Below are positions 62,542-64,000 of a stretch of DNA of 64,000 nt, piece by piece. The stretch comes from CAYZED01 sp964477445 (GTDB taxonomy: Bacteria; Bacillota; Clostridia; Lutisporales; Lutisporaceae), in NCBI GenBank assembly GCA_964477445.1, contig CAYZED010000014.1, positions 1 to 64,000 of the forward strand. The letters are read 5' to 3'. Position numbers and translations under genes: made by a program. Position 1 is the stretch's first letter; the number at the start of each line of letters is the position of its first letter. The notes beneath the pieces are model-generated. The model did not search any database, had not been told where the DNA came from, and saw nothing but the letters and a program-made list of their open reading frames with translations.

Positions 62542-64000
62542 ATGAGAAAAACTTTAACGTTATTTTTAGTTATGGTGATGTTTTTAGTGCTCCTAGTTGG
62601 ATGCAGTCCGGCTAAGAGCCCGGATGCCTCCCCAAAAAAAGATTCATTAGTATGGGGCTATCTTGCTGAGCCGATGGGGCTTGATCCACAAAAAACCCAG
62701 GACGGTAACGCTTTGAATACTGAGATAGCTATCTTTGATACGCTGCTACGTTTTGATGAAAATCAAGCGACTATACCCAATCTTGCAACGGAGTGGAGTA
62801 TTTCTAGCGACGGTTTGGAATATACACTTAAGATCGCAAGTGGTGTTAAGTTCCACAATGGAGATGACCTGACGATTGACGATATTATTTTTACCTATGA
62901 GCGGGTAAAAAAAGTCGGTTTAGTACCTCAATTTGGGTTAATAAGTAAAATGGAAGCGGTTGATCCCGGAACGCTCAAAATTACCATTAACAGCCCATTA
63001 CCATCTTTTTTGAGTTGTATGGCTAATCCATATACTGCTATTGTCAATAAAAAATTAATAACTGAGAACGAAGACGCAGCAATGAGAAATCCGGTAGGTA
63101 CCGGCCCATACAAGTTTAAAGAATGGGTGCAGGGTCAGAGTATTACAATTGAACGTAATGACGCCTATTTCCGCGGACCAGCACCGATTAAAACAGTAAC
63201 CTTTAAGTTTATCACAGACCCAAGCACCGCTATTATTGCACTTGAACAGGGACAAATTGATGTCTTAAATACGGTTGCAATAGATGATAGACAAGCCATA
63301 TTAGATAATCAAAACCTTAAGTTATATGAACAATCCGGCTTAAATCTATGTATGGTCTTGATGAATTGCGATTCAAAATTGCTTAAGAATGTGAAGCTAC
63401 GTCAGGCTATTGGTTATGCGATCAATAAGCAGAATATTATTGAAGGTGCTTTTAGCGGGATTGGTGACGTACTCATAAACCCCTTGTTTAACCAATCAAC
63501 TTTATATCCCCAAAATGTAAAAGGCACACAATATGATCCGGAAAAAGCAAAAGCCTTGTTAGCGGAGGCAGGCTATCCAAACGGATTAAGCATGACTATG
63601 AAAATAATGGACATCGAATTCGTAAGCAAGTCGGCTGAAGTTATCCAGGAGCAGTTGCGTCAAGTAGGCATTGATTTAAAAGTGGAGAAACTTGAGCGCG
63701 TCGCATTTCTTGGAGAGTTTCTTAAAGGCAACTATGATTTAACTTTCCTTAAAATTTCAGAGTCAAATGTTGACCCTGATACTACTTTAGGAAGCTATTA
63801 CCGTAAAGATTATATCGGTGTAGTTAATTATGTCAATTATCGAAATGACGAAGTTACAACGTTGGCTATAGCGGCACAAAAAGAACAAGACCAAGCAAAA
63901 CGAGCAGAAAAGTATGCAAGAATTGCTGAAATCCTTGCAGAAGAAGTTCCTGTCGTTCCCGTACTGCAGTCTAAGCTAATTTATGCTGCTTCCAAGGATT
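62542..64000 (+). CDS. Peptide ABC transporter substrate-binding lipoprotein (partial, runs off window)
   Basis: 486 codons are visible and the frame is open at the window end. A lipoprotein signal peptide with lipobox LLVGC (Cys about 23) is followed by an SBP_bac_5 domain: WGYLAEPMGLDPQKT, NLATEWSISSDGLEYTLKI, GVKFHNGDDLTIDDIIFTYE, NPVGTGPYKFKEW, FKFITDPSTAIIALEQGQID and LRQAIGYAINKQNI. It would capture peptides outside the membrane for a Dpp/Opp permease. It starts at ATG 62542 after AAGGAGGAGG. It shares its promoter sequence with the M19-M20 pair, so the two units are probably co-regulated; its permease genes would be expected past the window. Confidence 0.92.
   Translation, partial: MRKTLTLFLVMVMFLVLLVGCSPAKSPDASPKKDSLVWGYLAEPMGLDPQKTQDGNALNTEIAIFDTLLRFDENQATIPNLATEWSISSDGLEYTLKIASGVKFHNGDDLTIDDIIFTYERVKKVGLVPQFGLISKMEAVDPGTLKITINSPLPSFLSCMANPYTAIVNKKLITENEDAAMRNPVGTGPYKFKEWVQGQSITIERNDAYFRGPAPIKTVTFKFITDPSTAIIALEQGQIDVLNTVAIDDRQAILDNQNLKLYEQSGLNLCMVLMNCDSKLLKNVKLRQAIGYAINKQNIIEGAFSGIGDVLINPLFNQSTLYPQNVKGTQYDPEKAKALLAEAGYPNGLSMTMKIMDIEFVSKSAEVIQEQLRQVGIDLKVEKLERVAFLGEFLKGNYDLTFLKISESNVDPDTTLGSYYRKDYIGVVNYVNYRNDEVTTLAIAAQKEQDQAKRAEKYARIAEILAEEVPVVPVLQSKLIYAASKD

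Overview
The window is a 64 kb piece of low-GC, AT-rich DNA. Clostridial-type AGGAGG ribosome binding sites, GTG/TTG starts, rho-independent terminators and gene content all point to an anaerobic, amino-acid- and peptide-fermenting Firmicute of the Clostridia/Tissierellia kind; I cannot name a genus. It is a draft scaffold: six runs of exactly 10 N interrupt otherwise intact genes.

Layout. 1-443 holds two exact 180-bp tandem repeats plus a partial third, ending at a TrpB2-like enzyme gene. 1863-7781 carries a hybrid histidine kinase, an AI-2E-family permease, a SHOCT protein and transketolase. 7941-11565 is a regulatory block: a TtcA-like PP-loop/Fe-S protein fused to a LytS-type kinase-like domain, a SARP-type response regulator, and a REC-AraC regulator, followed by glutamine synthetase. 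13474-19143 is a peptide-degradation operon (M20, three M42 aminopeptidases, MFS). 19203-22201 has a secreted coiled-coil protein with a Thr-Pro tail and an OmpR-type two-component system. A tRNA-Lys(CTT) is followed by a large serine recombinase and one cargo-like gene (22760-25073).

25355-39819 is a 14.5 kb plus-strand peptide-scavenging region: amidohydrolase, two M32 carboxypeptidases, two DUF885 paralogues (one with an altered metal site), a chemoreceptor, an aspartoacylase-like protein, and a Dpp/Opp-type transporter (BCDF) without a binding protein. 39884-46369 has two XRE regulators, a Glu/Leu dehydrogenase-family enzyme, L-serine dehydratase (two subunits), a nitroreductase and two small unknown proteins.

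46536-52147 (minus strand) is a compact second-messenger operon: GGDEF diguanylate cyclase, GAF-HD-GYP, CHASE2 adenylyl cyclase and a metallo-beta-lactamase-fold hydrolase. Divergent to it, 52420-54945 encodes an ApbE flavin transferase and a membrane protein joining NapH-type Fe-S domains to an FMN-binding domain. A Cache hybrid kinase and a HisD follow on the minus strand.

58872-59521 holds broken gene ends (AbiEii, MGMT-like, unknown). 59684-62272, with visibly more GC-rich codons, carries an M19-like dipeptidase and an M20/AbgB-like amidohydrolase and is bracketed by two ~220-bp direct repeats, each carrying the same promoter; the second drives a peptide-binding lipoprotein cut off by the window end.

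Overall the region serves uptake and breakdown of peptides and amino acids, with a high density of signalling proteins. The strongest candidates for something undescribed are the TtcA-kinase fusion with its paired regulator, the one-polypeptide Fe-S/FMN electron conduit, and the repeat-bounded peptidase island.
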